Below the pieces are notes generated by a model, which saw only the letters and a program-made list of their open reading frames with translations, had not been told where the DNA came from and ran no database searches. This document shows, in pieces, positions 26,330 to 34,888 of a DNA stretch of 48,214 nucleotides. Both the position numbers and the translations under genes were made by a program. Every line of letters begins with the position of its first letter. The stretch's first letter is position 1. This DNA is from an uncultured Eubacteriales bacterium. GTDB lineage: Bacteria; Bacillota; Clostridia; UBA1381. Location: assembly GCA_905199755.1 (NCBI GenBank), contig CAJKHT010000012.1, positions 1-48,214 on the forward strand, read 5' to 3'.

Positions 26330-26435
26330 AGACTTTGTTAGAATGATTATATCACGATTTCGTTATATTGAATAGCCGTGGGTTTATTGATCGGATACGA
26401 AAAGCCGGTGTCTAAAATTAAGTTAAACTGAAACA

Positions 26436-26474
26436 AATTAAAACCGCTTCATGCTATGAGGCGGTTTTAATTTA
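26436..26474. terminator. Terminator of the MATE operon (bidirectional form)
   Basis: AAATTAAAACCGC (26436-26448) and GCGGTTTTAATTT (26462-26474) form a perfect 13-bp stem. A/T-rich tails on both sides allow termination in either direction. It lies 22 bp beyond the MATE gene stop. Confidence 0.85.
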
Positions 26475-26495
26475 TGTTTTTTGTTGTACCGGAAT

Positions 26496-27761
26496 TTACC
26501 GTATTCTTGATTTTATAAACATTGTAATTAATCCTATAACCGAAAGTATAACCTGAGAAAGCGTCATTGCAAGCCATATACCGTTCATACCGAAGATACG
26601 GGGGAGAGTAATAAGAAACATCGGCGTGAGGAAAAGCGGATCGAGATATGTTAAAGAGTTTGACAAGCTCGTACGGCCTATTGCGTAATAATATGAACAC
26701 ATATATTTTACCGCCGCCTTAAACGGATATGAAAAGCCATATATTATAAATCCGCTTATCATCATTTTCTCCGCTTCATCGGAAACCGAGAATAGTCCGG
26801 GCATGACGCGTATCAGTGCGGGGGTAAGCAGTATGCAAAAAAGCGAGAATAAAGCGAGGATTACCGCCGCGCATTTCATTGCGCGCTTTTCACCCTTTTT
26901 GTCTTTCGCTCCGCAGCAATAGCTGACAACCGGCTGAATACCGTCACAGACACCTTGAAATATATAGTCGAAGGTATATACGGCATAGCTCATAACAGCG
27001 TAGGCACTGACCGCCGCCGTACCGCCCTCCTTTAATGCAAAGAAGTTGGTGAACAGCAGAACAACGGAGGAAACGAAGTTTACTCCGAAAGGTGCCGTTG
27101 CGCGGCGCAACATATCAAAAGCATATTTTTTACATATATGTATACCCTTTTCAAGCTTTACGGAAAGAATTCCGGGTATCATAATAGCTATCTGTGCTGT
27201 AACCGTTGAAAAAGCCACACCGTACAGCTTATATTTGTTTACAAGCAGTATATCAAGAATTATGTGAACAATTAACCCCAGTATCGTAAAGAGCATTGAA
27301 AGATACGTCTTGTTTTCGTTTCTCAAAAGAACAGTAAGACCGGCGCCCATGATTTGAAATACCGCTCCGACACAGATAATAAGGGAATAGTTTTCCGCAT
27401 ATTTAAGTACAGTTCCTTTTGCGCCCATAAGCATTAAAACAGGCTTATAGATTGCAGTAAACAGTATGCTTACCGCAATACCGACAGCGGCAAGTACGGC
27501 AATGAGCGTTTTTTTAACTTGTTCAGCCTTTTTGTCGCACGATGCGCCGCGGAGATTATTCAGAATAACCGAGCCGCCGACACCTATACCGGTGCCCAAT
27601 GCCGTTATAAAAGCGACAATGGGCCACACGATATTGATTGCCGCCAATCCGTCATCACCGGCGGCATTCCCTATAAAAAATCCGTCAATATTTGTATACG
27701 TTCCGACCAATACCATAGAAATGACGGACGGAATTATGTATTTTGATAATTTATGCTGCAT
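26496..27761 (-). CDS. MATE-family efflux transporter
   Basis: This is a 421-residue polytopic membrane protein with about twelve hydrophobic segments. The N-terminal half carries SMVLVGTYTNIDGFFIGNAA and AINIVWPIVAFITALGTGIG, typical of MATE (NorM/MepA-like) cation-coupled exporters. Family members expel drugs or metabolites using Na+ or H+ gradients. Its ATG overlaps the stop of the HAD gene (TAATG), so it is translationally coupled to it, and MgtC lies further upstream. The exported substrate is unknown. Confidence 0.9.
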   Translation of the reverse strand: MQHKLSKYIIPSVISMVLVGTYTNIDGFFIGNAAGDDGLAAINIVWPIVAFITALGTGIGVGGSVILNNLRGASCDKKAEQVKKTLIAVLAAVGIAVSILFTAIYKPVLMLMGAKGTVLKYAENYSLIICVGAVFQIMGAGLTVLLRNENKTYLSMLFTILGLIVHIILDILLVNKYKLYGVAFSTVTAQIAIMIPGILSVKLEKGIHICKKYAFDMLRRATAPFGVNFVSSVVLLFTNFFALKEGGTAAVSAYAVMSYAVYTFDYIFQGVCDGIQPVVSYCCGAKDKKGEKRAMKCAAVILALFSLFCILLTPALIRVMPGLFSVSDEAEKMMISGFIIYGFSYPFKAAVKYMCSYYYAIGRTSLSNSLTYLDPLFLTPMFLITLPRIFGMNGIWLAMTLSQVILSVIGLITMFIKSRIR

Positions 27762-28498
27762 TATATTGTATCTGCCTCCATTGAATTTATTACATCGAAT
27801 ATATGCGATATATCATCGGTCACAAAGCTTGCTTTCGGCAAAAGCAGCCGTTTTCCTTCATCGGTTTTTGAAACGCCCATTGACTTAATACCGCCATTTT
27901 CGGCAAAGGTCATATCGGTAAGAGTATCGCCGACCATTAGAATTTCAGTGCGTTCCAAGCCCTCGTCAACGCAAAATTGATTGATGTAATGAGGATTTGG
28001 TTTTGTGGGATGAATACCGTCATCTGTATATATTCTGCAGAAAAAGTCCTTTATACCGAGGGCATTCAAGCATTTTTCGGTTACATATCTGTCATCGGTT
28101 GTGACAACGGCGGTTTTTATTCCCAATCTGCTAATCCTTTTGAAAACCTCCGTTATATCCCTGCACGCGGGTATAACCTTTCCGTGCGAAATGTTATTGT
28201 GAAATGCTTTAATAACAACAGTATTAAGTGTATCGTGCTCAATACCGCAGTTCGCTTTTTTGAGTACATCATAGAACGCATTTGCCATCTGCGCATATGT
28301 ACCCTTGCATAAAATGCCGTCAAGAGTGGCACTTTTTCCGTCTGTGCCTATTGCCGCAAGACATTCGTCCGCAAGGCTCTCATCAGCATTTACAGCCTTT
28401 AACATATCCGAAACGGCAGCTGCTGCAACGCTCATCCAAAATGCGTCAAAATCGAGAAGTGTGCCGTCTTTATCAAAAATTATTGCTCTTATTTTCAT
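27761..28498 (-). CDS. HAD-superfamily hydrolase (phosphoglycolate phosphatase-like)
   Basis: This is a 245-residue cytoplasmic phosphatase. Motif I, FDKDGTLLDF, begins at residue 8, with two Asp as nucleophile and acid/base. A helical cap domain lies at about 15-95, motif II is VVTTDD, and motif IV is GDTLTDM. ATG 28498 is preferred because TGAGG lies nine bases upstream; ATG 28504 and TTG 28513 are alternatives. It lies between MgtC and the MATE gene with tight spacing, so a three-gene operon is likely. The phosphorylated substrate cannot be deduced. Confidence 0.9.
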   Translation of the reverse strand: MKIRAIIFDKDGTLLDFDAFWMSVAAAAVSDMLKAVNADESLADECLAAIGTDGKSATLDGILCKGTYAQMANAFYDVLKKANCGIEHDTLNTVVIKAFHNNISHGKVIPACRDITEVFKRISRLGIKTAVVTTDDRYVTEKCLNALGIKDFFCRIYTDDGIHPTKPNPHYINQFCVDEGLERTEILMVGDTLTDMTFAENGGIKSMGVSKTDEGKRLLLPKASFVTDDISHIFDVINSMEADTI

Positions 28499-28534
28499 AT
28501 CCATATACCTCAATATTTCGTCTTTATCTGTTAA

Positions 28535-29218
28535 TTATCGTGTAATATCAACCGTGCATTTGTATTTAAACTGTTTTATTATATCCTCCTCAACAACACT
28601 GCCCGGCATTTCACAGTAGAATGTATAGTCGTACAATCCATCCGAATGTCTAAGCACTGCAACCTCGTTTACCGTAACGTTCATCTGTTTTAGCAGCTCG
28701 GTTGTACGATGCTGAAAATTCGGTGCTTCAATTCCGTATATCTTTATATATTTGCTTTTGTGAGATGTCATAAACTTTCCGCTGCTGTGCAGAATAATTT
28801 GTGCGGCAAGGATAATAAGCGTTGAGGAAAAGCCTATAACATACATTCCGCCGCCTATCGCCATACCTATTCCGCAGGTTGCCCAAAGTCCTGCGGCTGT
28901 CGTAAGACCTCGTATATTACTTCTTTGAACATATATTGTTCCGGCGCCCAAAAATCCGACGCCTGTCACGATACCCTGTGCCATTCTTGATGGGTCAAGC
29001 CTTACATCTGCCGTAGTATAGGTCTGTATAAGATCTTCAAAGCCGTATTTTGATATTATCATCATCATTGCCGAGGCACACGCTACAATGCAATGCGTCC
29101 TAATGCCTGCCTCCTTAGCGCGATTCTCTCGTTCAAAGCCTATCATCATACCGCACAGACAGCTTATCAGCATTCTGAATATCATATTTATGTGATATTC
29201 CGTAATTATATCATACAT
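28535..29218 (-). CDS. MgtC/SapB family membrane protein
   Basis: This is a 227-residue protein. Four hydrophobic segments in the first 140 residues carry the family motifs GMMIGFERENRAKEAGIRTH, GIVTGVGFLGAGTIYVQ and NIRGLTTAAGLWATCGIGMA. A soluble, ACT-like C-terminal domain follows (about 150-227). MgtC proteins are linked to Mg2+ limitation and modulation of membrane energetics. AAGAAGGTG lies upstream of ATG 29218. It heads the MgtC-HAD-MATE operon. No Mg2+ riboswitch was recognised in the 250 bp upstream, which hold repeat R2. Confidence 0.9.
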   Translation of the reverse strand: MYDIITEYHINMIFRMLISCLCGMMIGFERENRAKEAGIRTHCIVACASAMMMIISKYGFEDLIQTYTTADVRLDPSRMAQGIVTGVGFLGAGTIYVQRSNIRGLTTAAGLWATCGIGMAIGGGMYVIGFSSTLIILAAQIILHSSGKFMTSHKSKYIKIYGIEAPNFQHRTTELLKQMNVTVNEVAVLRHSDGLYDYTFYCEMPGSVVEEDIIKQFKYKCTVDITR

Positions 29219-29285
29219 TTTCTATATACACCTTCTTGCGGATTTATATCCGTTGACTCCTTTCGTTCAATTTGATAGGGGAATA

Positions 29286-29424
29286 AAAAGGTTATCCTCA
29301 TCGGTATGTGCTGTTGAGAAAAGAATAAGTATTATTTTCCCGACAGCTATTCCGTATGCGGATAACCTCTTTGAAACATGAAAATTTATTTTTTAAATTC
29401 TACGTTTTGCACAATGGCTTTTTA
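29286..29424 (-). repeat. Structured repeat R2 (inverted partner of R1)
   Basis: Read on the - strand, it has the same order as R1: AAAAAGCCATTGTGCAAAAC, an A/T-rich stretch, AAAGAGGTTATCC (29372-29360), an inner hairpin (29347-29331 with 29326-29310) and GGATAACCTTTT (29297-29286). One inner-stem pair differs from R1 by a compensatory change (A-T to G-C), although some other positions no longer pair. It lies 46 bp 3' of the peptide gene, in the sense direction of that operon, as R1 does for its operon. Confidence 0.65.
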
Positions 29425-29469
29425 TTTGCTTTTCGAGAGCCGTTCAGCAGCATTGCCGCATAATCTGTA

Positions 29470-29640
29470 TTACCATATCAGTGTCACTGTATTGTTCACT
29501 GTTAAATTATTCGCACTGATATATTCATTTAACTTCTCATCAACTGTTTTGTTTGACTCCGAAGAACCCGATGCAGTCACCACAGACTCTATTAAAAACG
29601 TTTTTATCTTTATTGTAGGAATGTTATATGTTTTTTTCAT
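29470..29640 (-). CDS. 56-residue peptide of unknown function
   Basis: The peptide begins MKKTYNIPTIKIKTFLIES and continues VVTASGSSESNKTVDEKL, ending NTVTLIW. It starts 20 bp after the preceding gene's stop with AGGAGG eight bases upstream, so it should be translated well. The form Lys-rich start, Tyr-x-x-Pro, then a hydrophobic run ending (V/I)TASG resembles a class of very short Clostridia proteins of unknown role; I recall the pattern but not a function. There is no cysteine-rich core and no modification enzyme adjacent, so a RiPP precursor is not supported. Confidence 0.6.
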   Translation of the reverse strand: MKKTYNIPTIKIKTFLIESVVTASGSSESNKTVDEKLNEYISANNLTVNNTVTLIW

Positions 29641-29660
29641 CTTGCATTTCCTCCTGTTCT

Positions 29661-31319
29661 TTATTCAACCACGGCGACCGCTGTTGCGTTCTCGTCCTTA
29701 AGTCCTGATACTATAACCTTAAATACCGTGCTTGCACCGTTATCTAGGGTGATTGTCGGAATTGTGGTCTCCGGAGCGCGTGTCCTTGTTTCACTGCCGC
29801 TTGTAATGTTCCACTTGATGCTGTTAAGAGTCAGGTTTTCGCTTGCGGTAACAGTTGTTATAAAGCCTGTTGTATCATCGCTTCCGACAAATGCACTTGT
29901 TGTATCCTGTGTATATGACGCTGCCGGTAGGGGAGCGATTGAAATCTGTTTTTCACCGATGCTGCCTGCAAAGCTCTTGCCGCCGTAAATATCTTCATTA
30001 GCAAGTGATGCGTTGTATAGTGCCTGTGTATTTCCTTGCACCGTTAAGCTTGCAGTGTCCTTAACACAAACTTTACCTAAACCGTTACCACCGGTACCCA
30101 CTGTTATTCCGTATTGGCATCTGCCGTTGGCTGTTACATTGACGCTGTCCTTGAGAGTCAAAGCATAGTCGGTTGGATACGAATTACCATATGGAGAGAT
30201 TGCACACGAGTTAACACTATTGTAGTTGTTAGTAACAGTAAGATTACCGGAACCGCCAATTGTAAGTCTCGCATCGCTCGTATATATATAAATTCCAAAA
30301 CACCAATCGCCGTCCCCCTGTCCTGCGTTCAGAGTAATGTCGGCACCTTCCGCAACTTCAATATTAAGAGCTTTTTTAGCATAAATTGCGGCACCGTACA
30401 CTGTTGTTTCGCTATTGCTCGGACCGCTTATTGTACCTGTGCCGGAAAGTGTAAGCGTGTTTGTTGCTTTATCATATGCAGCTGTTACATTGCCATCAGT
30501 CCATGTAGGGGTTTCTTCATAGATAGGTGTTCCTGCCACATATACATCTGTCGGAGTTTTAACGTCCCCGGCAGCTGTAATTCTTACAAATTTTGATGAT
30601 TCATCAAGAGCCTCAACCCTTGTTGCAGCAGCGGCACTTTCTCCTGCCTCAAGCGTAGCTCCCGAATCGTAAGATATTGCACTACTGCCTTTTATTGCCG
30701 CTTCCGTACCCGAAAGCTCTACCACACCGCCGTTTGTGACGCTAAGATAACCGTTATAATCGCTGCCGTCATTGTAAAAACCATATTTTCCGCTTGCCTT
30801 AACGGTTGCACTGTCTGCTGTTAATGTGAAATAGGGTAAGCCATAATCTGTTATACCGTGACAGTCACCTGTATTTGTTCGGCAGTTTAATTCTAACGTA
30901 CCGCCGCCGGTTACTTTTACACTGCCGATATTCGACAAATAAATTCCATAAGCATAACCGTTTACGCTTACCGTGCTATTATCACAGGTTACTGTAACTC
31001 CGCTCGGTATATTGATGGTTAAGCCTGTTTTTTTTATGCCTCCGCTTGCGTCTGTGCATACAAATGCGGATCCGTAATAATCCCCAGGCAAACCCGATAA
31101 CTTTGTGTCTTTTGTAAAAGTAATCGTTTTGGTGTCCGTGTTAAAGCTGATACCGGAGTCTGCTATGCTTGGTGAAGCGGCGGTGAGCTCAGTAACATTA
31201 CTGTTATAGTTTATCAGAACACCGCACTCAGTATCCTCTGCACTTGCCGTTATTGACAGCCCGGTAAAGGCTGTTGCTGCGACAGCCGCAGCCATAAAAC
31301 CTGAAAATAATTTTTTCGT
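29661..31319 (-). CDS. Secreted beta-rich (beta-helix-like) surface protein; probable ACG start
   Basis: The protein is about 552 residues. The signal peptide is complete only if translation begins at ACG 31319: TKKLFSGFMAAAVAATAF…TASA|ED. AGGAGG (31329-31334) is 9 bp from that ACG but 33 bp from the first ATG (31295), which would drop the Lys-Lys start of the signal. The start is therefore either a rare ACG or an ATG lost by one base change. The mature part is Gly/Thr/Asn-rich, with two copies of a module of repeated short strands (SVKVTGGGTLEL, LTIGGSGNLTVT), like beta-helix adhesins. No anchor was recognised. The peptide gene follows in the same transcript. Confidence 0.7.
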   Translation of the reverse strand, partial: TKKLFSGFMAAAVAATAFTGLSITASAEDTECGVLINYNSNVTELTAASPSIADSGISFNTDTKTITFTKDTKLSGLPGDYYGSAFVCTDASGGIKKTGLTINIPSGVTVTCDNSTVSVNGYAYGIYLSNIGSVKVTGGGTLELNCRTNTGDCHGITDYGLPYFTLTADSATVKASGKYGFYNDGSDYNGYLSVTNGGVVELSGTEAAIKGSSAISYDSGATLEAGESAAAATRVEALDESSKFVRITAAGDVKTPTDVYVAGTPIYEETPTWTDGNVTAAYDKATNTLTLSGTGTISGPSNSETTVYGAAIYAKKALNIEVAEGADITLNAGQGDGDWCFGIYIYTSDARLTIGGSGNLTVTNNYNSVNSCAISPYGNSYPTDYALTLKDSVNVTANGRCQYGITVGTGGNGLGKVCVKDTASLTVQGNTQALYNASLANEDIYGGKSFAGSIGEKQISIAPLPAASYTQDTTSAFVGSDDTTGFITTVTASENLTLNSIKWNITSGSETRTRAPETTIPTITLDNGASTVFKVIVSGLKDENATAVAVVE

Positions 31320-31448
31320 TTTGTTTGTCCTCCTGTCTTTTATGATATAAAATAAAATTGATTTGGTTTTTTTATTGCTGCTGCAATCACCCCTTTCTTT
31401 TTGTATACCGATGTAGATGATGTATTATTTTATGCGACAATTCTGACA

Positions 31449-32222
31449 TTAAATAACAATTTCAAAATTGTCGTAAGCAACTTTAATATCTGACGGCTGA
31501 AGGCGTTTTTCCACATCCTGTTGTGTTCCGTGCGAATCACGGGATAGGTGAGATATAAAAATTTTTCCGCCGTCTTTTAACATACCGCCTTTTCTGATCG
31601 ATTCGGATATTATTTCCGTCATATGCAGATTATTATGCCCGAAAATTCGGCAGTCACCCTTTGCATCTCCGAGAGTGCCGTCAAGGATAATCAAGTCAAA
31701 GGCGAGTTTTTCCATATGCCACCATGTTTCCTGCATAAACCATGCTCCGTCACAGCCGTAAAAAATACGCTTATCGTCTTTTTCTATTATAAAATGTACG
31801 GGACGCTCCTCAGGAACGTCTGCCTTGTGATTTGCGGGCAGTGCGGTGACGGTGTATTTACCGGCTTTCACCTCACACTGCAGCGGAATTTCGTGAACTG
31901 TAAGCTCCGGGACGCCGTCAAGTTCGCATACGGCGCCCTTTTCACACCAAATATTGCGATGACGTACACTGCACAGCTGTTTAAGCACTCCGATGTCGAG
32001 GTGATCGCTGTGAGAGTGTGTGAGAAGAATATTTTCGGCTCTGTCATAGAGTGAGCTATATCCGAAATCTGTTTCAAAATCCAATATGTGCGGACCGGGA
32101 TCTATTAAAAGCTCATCATCGATAAGAATCGAAGAATATCTCCTGTATTCATCTCTGCTTTTATCCTCCGGAACCCAGTCAGCAGCACCGGTTCCCAAAA
32201 ATAACAGCTTCATAACTTGCAT
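31449..32222 (-). CDS. Metallo-beta-lactamase-fold hydrolase (PhnP-like)
   Basis: This is a 257-residue cytoplasmic protein. LLFLGTGAADW opens it, the metal motif HSHSDH spans H69-H74, and further ligands are likely in LPANHKAD (about 138), a later Asp (ILDGT) and the C-terminal ISHLSRDSH. PhnP-like members cleave cyclic or diester phosphates of sugars, but the superfamily is broad. ATG 32222 has AAGGAG only 3 bp away and ATG 32213 is 12 bp away, so either could be used. It is transcribed divergently from the AraC-type regulator at 32595. Confidence 0.85.
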   Translation of the reverse strand: MQVMKLLFLGTGAADWVPEDKSRDEYRRYSSILIDDELLIDPGPHILDFETDFGYSSLYDRAENILLTHSHSDHLDIGVLKQLCSVRHRNIWCEKGAVCELDGVPELTVHEIPLQCEVKAGKYTVTALPANHKADVPEERPVHFIIEKDDKRIFYGCDGAWFMQETWWHMEKLAFDLIILDGTLGDAKGDCRIFGHNNLHMTEIISESIRKGGMLKDGGKIFISHLSRDSHGTQQDVEKRLQPSDIKVAYDNFEIVI

Positions 32223-32351
32223 TCACTCCTTTCATCAGTATTCAAGGCGCATAAAGATAAAATGCATCAGCCTTGTTGTGATTTGTGCCGTAATTATTTT
32301 GCTTTTGCAGCACTATCAAGGTAATTACGGCACTGTTAATTTAACAAATCA

Positions 32352-32404
32352 ATTATATCATACTTCATTTTGCAAGACAACGCGCAATATATCACTTAGT
32401 CCCA
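32352..32404 (-). promoter_or_regulatory. Promoter of the hydrolase gene with regulon-like motif
   Basis: On the - strand, TTGTCT (32380-32375), a 17-bp spacer and TATAAT (32357-32352) form a good promoter. TGGGACTAAGTGATA starts at 32404, just upstream. It combines the words TGGGACTAA and AAGTGATA found before the SLH gene at 35066, but at a different distance from the -35. Confidence 0.5.
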
Positions 32405-32472
32405 ACTATACACTATACAGAGTATCAATTTCACCATTTAGTAACAATGAAAATAAAACCAAGAAAAAAATG

Positions 32473-32502
32473 TTGACCTGTGTTGATGTTGTATGGTATA
32501 AT
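32473..32502 (+). promoter_or_regulatory. Promoter of the AraC-type regulator gene
   Basis: TTGACC (32473-32478), an 18-bp spacer and TATAAT (32497-32502). The divergent promoter at 32352-32380 shares the 90-bp region between them. Confidence 0.65.
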
Positions 32503-32594
32503 ATATCACGGTGATTATATATATTTATTTGGTTTTAATCAAAAGGTATAAGGCACAATGTATAATGTATAATGAAAGGTATGTGGAAAAAGCT

Positions 32595-34877
32595 ATGAGA
32601 AACCTTATGGAAAACTTTATGGAGAAATTAAACAGATTGAAATCAACAAGAAATAAAAAAATTCTCATATCAATATACACACCTCTTTTTTTTATTGCGG
32701 CTGTGGTTGTTTTTATGGGGGTTATGATGTACGGCAGCGGTATGAAAAATATACAGGCATCGTACGGCGGAGCGATGAAGAGGATGGCTGTGGGCTGCGA
32801 AGAAAAAATAGCAAGCGTAGTCGGAGGAGTTCAGTATCTGGTTAAAGAAGAAAGCGTTATGTACTTTATGAATACAAACAATCCTGATTTGACAAAAACT
32901 GCGGAGCTGAATAAGGCATTTGCTGATTTTGCCGACTCCTACAAAGGTGTTATCGGTGCGTTTATTCTAAATATCAACAAGAAAACAGTCGTAGACGGAA
33001 CGGGTGAGCAGACGATGACGGAATATTTCGGAGAATATCAATATCGCAATTATCCTCCGAGATATTGGGAGAATATCTTCCTTATAAATAACAACAGTTT
33101 CAGAGTGCTTTCTCCTACGGTTTACTCCGATGCAAACGGAGAAAAAAATGTTATTCCTATAGTATTCAGAAAGGCAGGAAAGGAAAAGTCGTTGAATTAC
33201 CTTGTGATAAACCTTGATTTTGACATATTCCTGGAACGCCAGATGGACATGGAGATAGCTAAAAACTCCCGAATGTGTGTAATGAACAGATACACCGGGC
33301 AGATTTTCGGCGAAAAGCAAGGCATAGCCGACGATAACATTATTTCCACAGAGCTTTATTCTATGTTAATCGGAGGAAAAAGCGGATTTTATTGTGATGT
33401 GGATGGTTTGGGAAAGTCTTTTATCGTAAGCTACGCTACATCGGATAAGCTTGTGGGATATACATATTTTTTTATAATCCCGAATTCGTACTTAAACGGC
33501 AAACGTGCTTCTGCTGTGTTTGTAATATTGATAGGCGTGATGATATGCTTTGCAGCGTCATATATGCTTTTAACAAATATTCGCGGCGTTATGCTGCCTG
33601 TAAACAAGATTATAGACGCGAGCGGTGAGAATGGGGATGTCATAAACCTGAGGAATTTGGAAAAACAAGTGGAAAAGCTGATTAATCAAAGTGCGGAGCT
33701 TAAGCTTGTTTTGCCGTTTGTAAGAGAGCAGTGCCTTATAAAGTATTTGAGTTCTGTGGATTTTTACAACAGTGGAGATGTTGACGCGTTGATAAAGAAG
33801 CAATTTGTCTTTAATCGTCCGTATTTTTCTGTTGTTATCATTCAGATGTATCCTACGGATATTTTCTATGATTTATACAGAGACAGGGAATATGATAATA
33901 TCCGCAGGGGATTTTATAACGTTGTGGAAATGCTCTTTAAGGAAGTGTTTGACACAATAGTGCTTGTCACCGAAAAGGAAGCATTATGTGTTATCTTAAA
34001 TACGGATGAGCCTGACGAGATAGAAAAGAACGGAATTATAGATCAAATTGCAGGATATTTAAAGCATGATATGGATTATATAAATCTGTTTGTAGGTACC
34101 GGTGGATTTTATATGCTTTTGGATGGTATGAAACAATCATATCAGGAGGCTGTCAATAGTATAAGGATTGTAAACAAGCATAAAAGGAACAATGTTTCCG
34201 GATTGGATATTCGCAGAAATTCGATGATGCTGTCGGGAAGAGATGAAAATCTCTTATTCACTGCTCTGACGGAGGGCAGAACAGATGATGCCATTGAGCA
34301 GATACAAAAAATATCGGAAGAACTTGAAACCAAGGACGAGAGGATTAAAAAGCAGCTTTTAACCGGAATATTAAATGTGGTTTTGCGTGTTATGAATATT
34401 AAGAATATAGATTTTGAGGGTAAGATGGAGTATGAGATATATAATGAAGTACTCGTAGGGAGCTCAAATGACATTTACAGAAAAATTCTTGTGCTGCTAA
34501 ACGCGTTTCCGGAAAAGACTGGGCGGAGGACGTCAAAATCGGAAACGGACAGAATTATTGAATATATTCAGGAAAACCACAGTAATACTGATTTGTCGCG
34601 GGAGATGGTGGCGGATGAGTTTAATATACAGCCCAATTATTTATCAACGCTGATTAAAAACAGGATAGGCATCAATTTTAAAGATTATCTTGTAAATATT
34701 CGCATCGAAAAGGCGAAGGAGCTTTTGGCTAATAAGAAAATGAGTATTCAGGAGATTTATGAAGGAGTAGGATTTGGGAGTAAACAAACTTTTTACAGAA
34801 CCTTTAAACGCGTTGAGGGAATTACACCGAGTGAATACAGAAGATCGGCTTGGGAGGAAAAATTCGATAATTTATAA
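32595..34877 (+). CDS. Membrane-anchored AraC-family regulator with extracellular sensor domain
   Basis: The protein is about 760 residues. A first membrane segment (about 23-45, ILISIYTPLFFIAAVVVFMG) and a second (about 302-323, FVILIGVMICFAASYMLL) enclose a Cache-like extracellular domain. A cytoplasmic linker follows. The last hundred residues (about 650-752) carry two helix-turn-helix units: SREMVADEFNIQPNYLSTLI and the AraC signature region SIQEIYEGVGFGSKQTFYRT to PSEYRR. Such one-component regulators sense an external ligand and activate glycan-degradation genes. The start is uncertain: 32595 is chosen, while ATG 32565 and GTG 32511 are in frame. It directly precedes an SLH/GH94/GH106 gene set, its likely targets. 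Confidence 0.88.
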   Translation: MRNLMENFMEKLNRLKSTRNKKILISIYTPLFFIAAVVVFMGVMMYGSGMKNIQASYGGAMKRMAVGCEEKIASVVGGVQYLVKEESVMYFMNTNNPDLTKTAELNKAFADFADSYKGVIGAFILNINKKTVVDGTGEQTMTEYFGEYQYRNYPPRYWENIFLINNNSFRVLSPTVYSDANGEKNVIPIVFRKAGKEKSLNYLVINLDFDIFLERQMDMEIAKNSRMCVMNRYTGQIFGEKQGIADDNIISTELYSMLIGGKSGFYCDVDGLGKSFIVSYATSDKLVGYTYFFIIPNSYLNGKRASAVFVILIGVMICFAASYMLLTNIRGVMLPVNKIIDASGENGDVINLRNLEKQVEKLINQSAELKLVLPFVREQCLIKYLSSVDFYNSGDVDALIKKQFVFNRPYFSVVIIQMYPTDIFYDLYRDREYDNIRRGFYNVVEMLFKEVFDTIVLVTEKEALCVILNTDEPDEIEKNGIIDQIAGYLKHDMDYINLFVGTGGFYMLLDGMKQSYQEAVNSIRIVNKHKRNNVSGLDIRRNSMMLSGRDENLLFTALTEGRTDDAIEQIQKISEELETKDERIKKQLLTGILNVVLRVMNIKNIDFEGKMEYEIYNEVLVGSSNDIYRKILVLLNAFPEKTGRRTSKSETDRIIEYIQENHSNTDLSREMVADEFNIQPNYLSTLIKNRIGINFKDYLVNIRIEKAKELLANKKMSIQEIYEGVGFGSKQTFYRTFKRVEGITPSEYRRSAWEEKFDNL

Positions 34878-34888
34878 TGGATTATTAT

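Larger units (their letters stand above)
21115..26402 (-). mobile_element. Degenerate IS66-family element, split by a RIT element
   Basis: Terminal inverted repeats are TTCGTATCCGATCAATAAAC-CCACG at 21115-21139 and its exact complement at 26378-26402. Between them, on the - strand, lie tnpA (25955-26329), tnpB (25608-25961, nonsense codon) and tnpC (start 25506, internally deleted, then interrupted by the RIT element, ending at 21172). No clear 8-bp target duplication is visible beside the repeats. The element cannot transpose on its own as written. Confidence 0.85.

Noticed and set aside
29219..29470. Mg2+-sensing riboswitch upstream of mgtC
   Set aside because: The structured sequence here is repeat R2, which on its own strand belongs 3' of another operon and has a copy (R1) unconnected with mgtC.
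29470..29640. RiPP or bacteriocin precursor
   Set aside because: The peptide has no Cys/Ser-Thr-rich core and no maturation enzyme, leader peptidase or dedicated transporter adjacent; the MATE gene belongs to a different operon.
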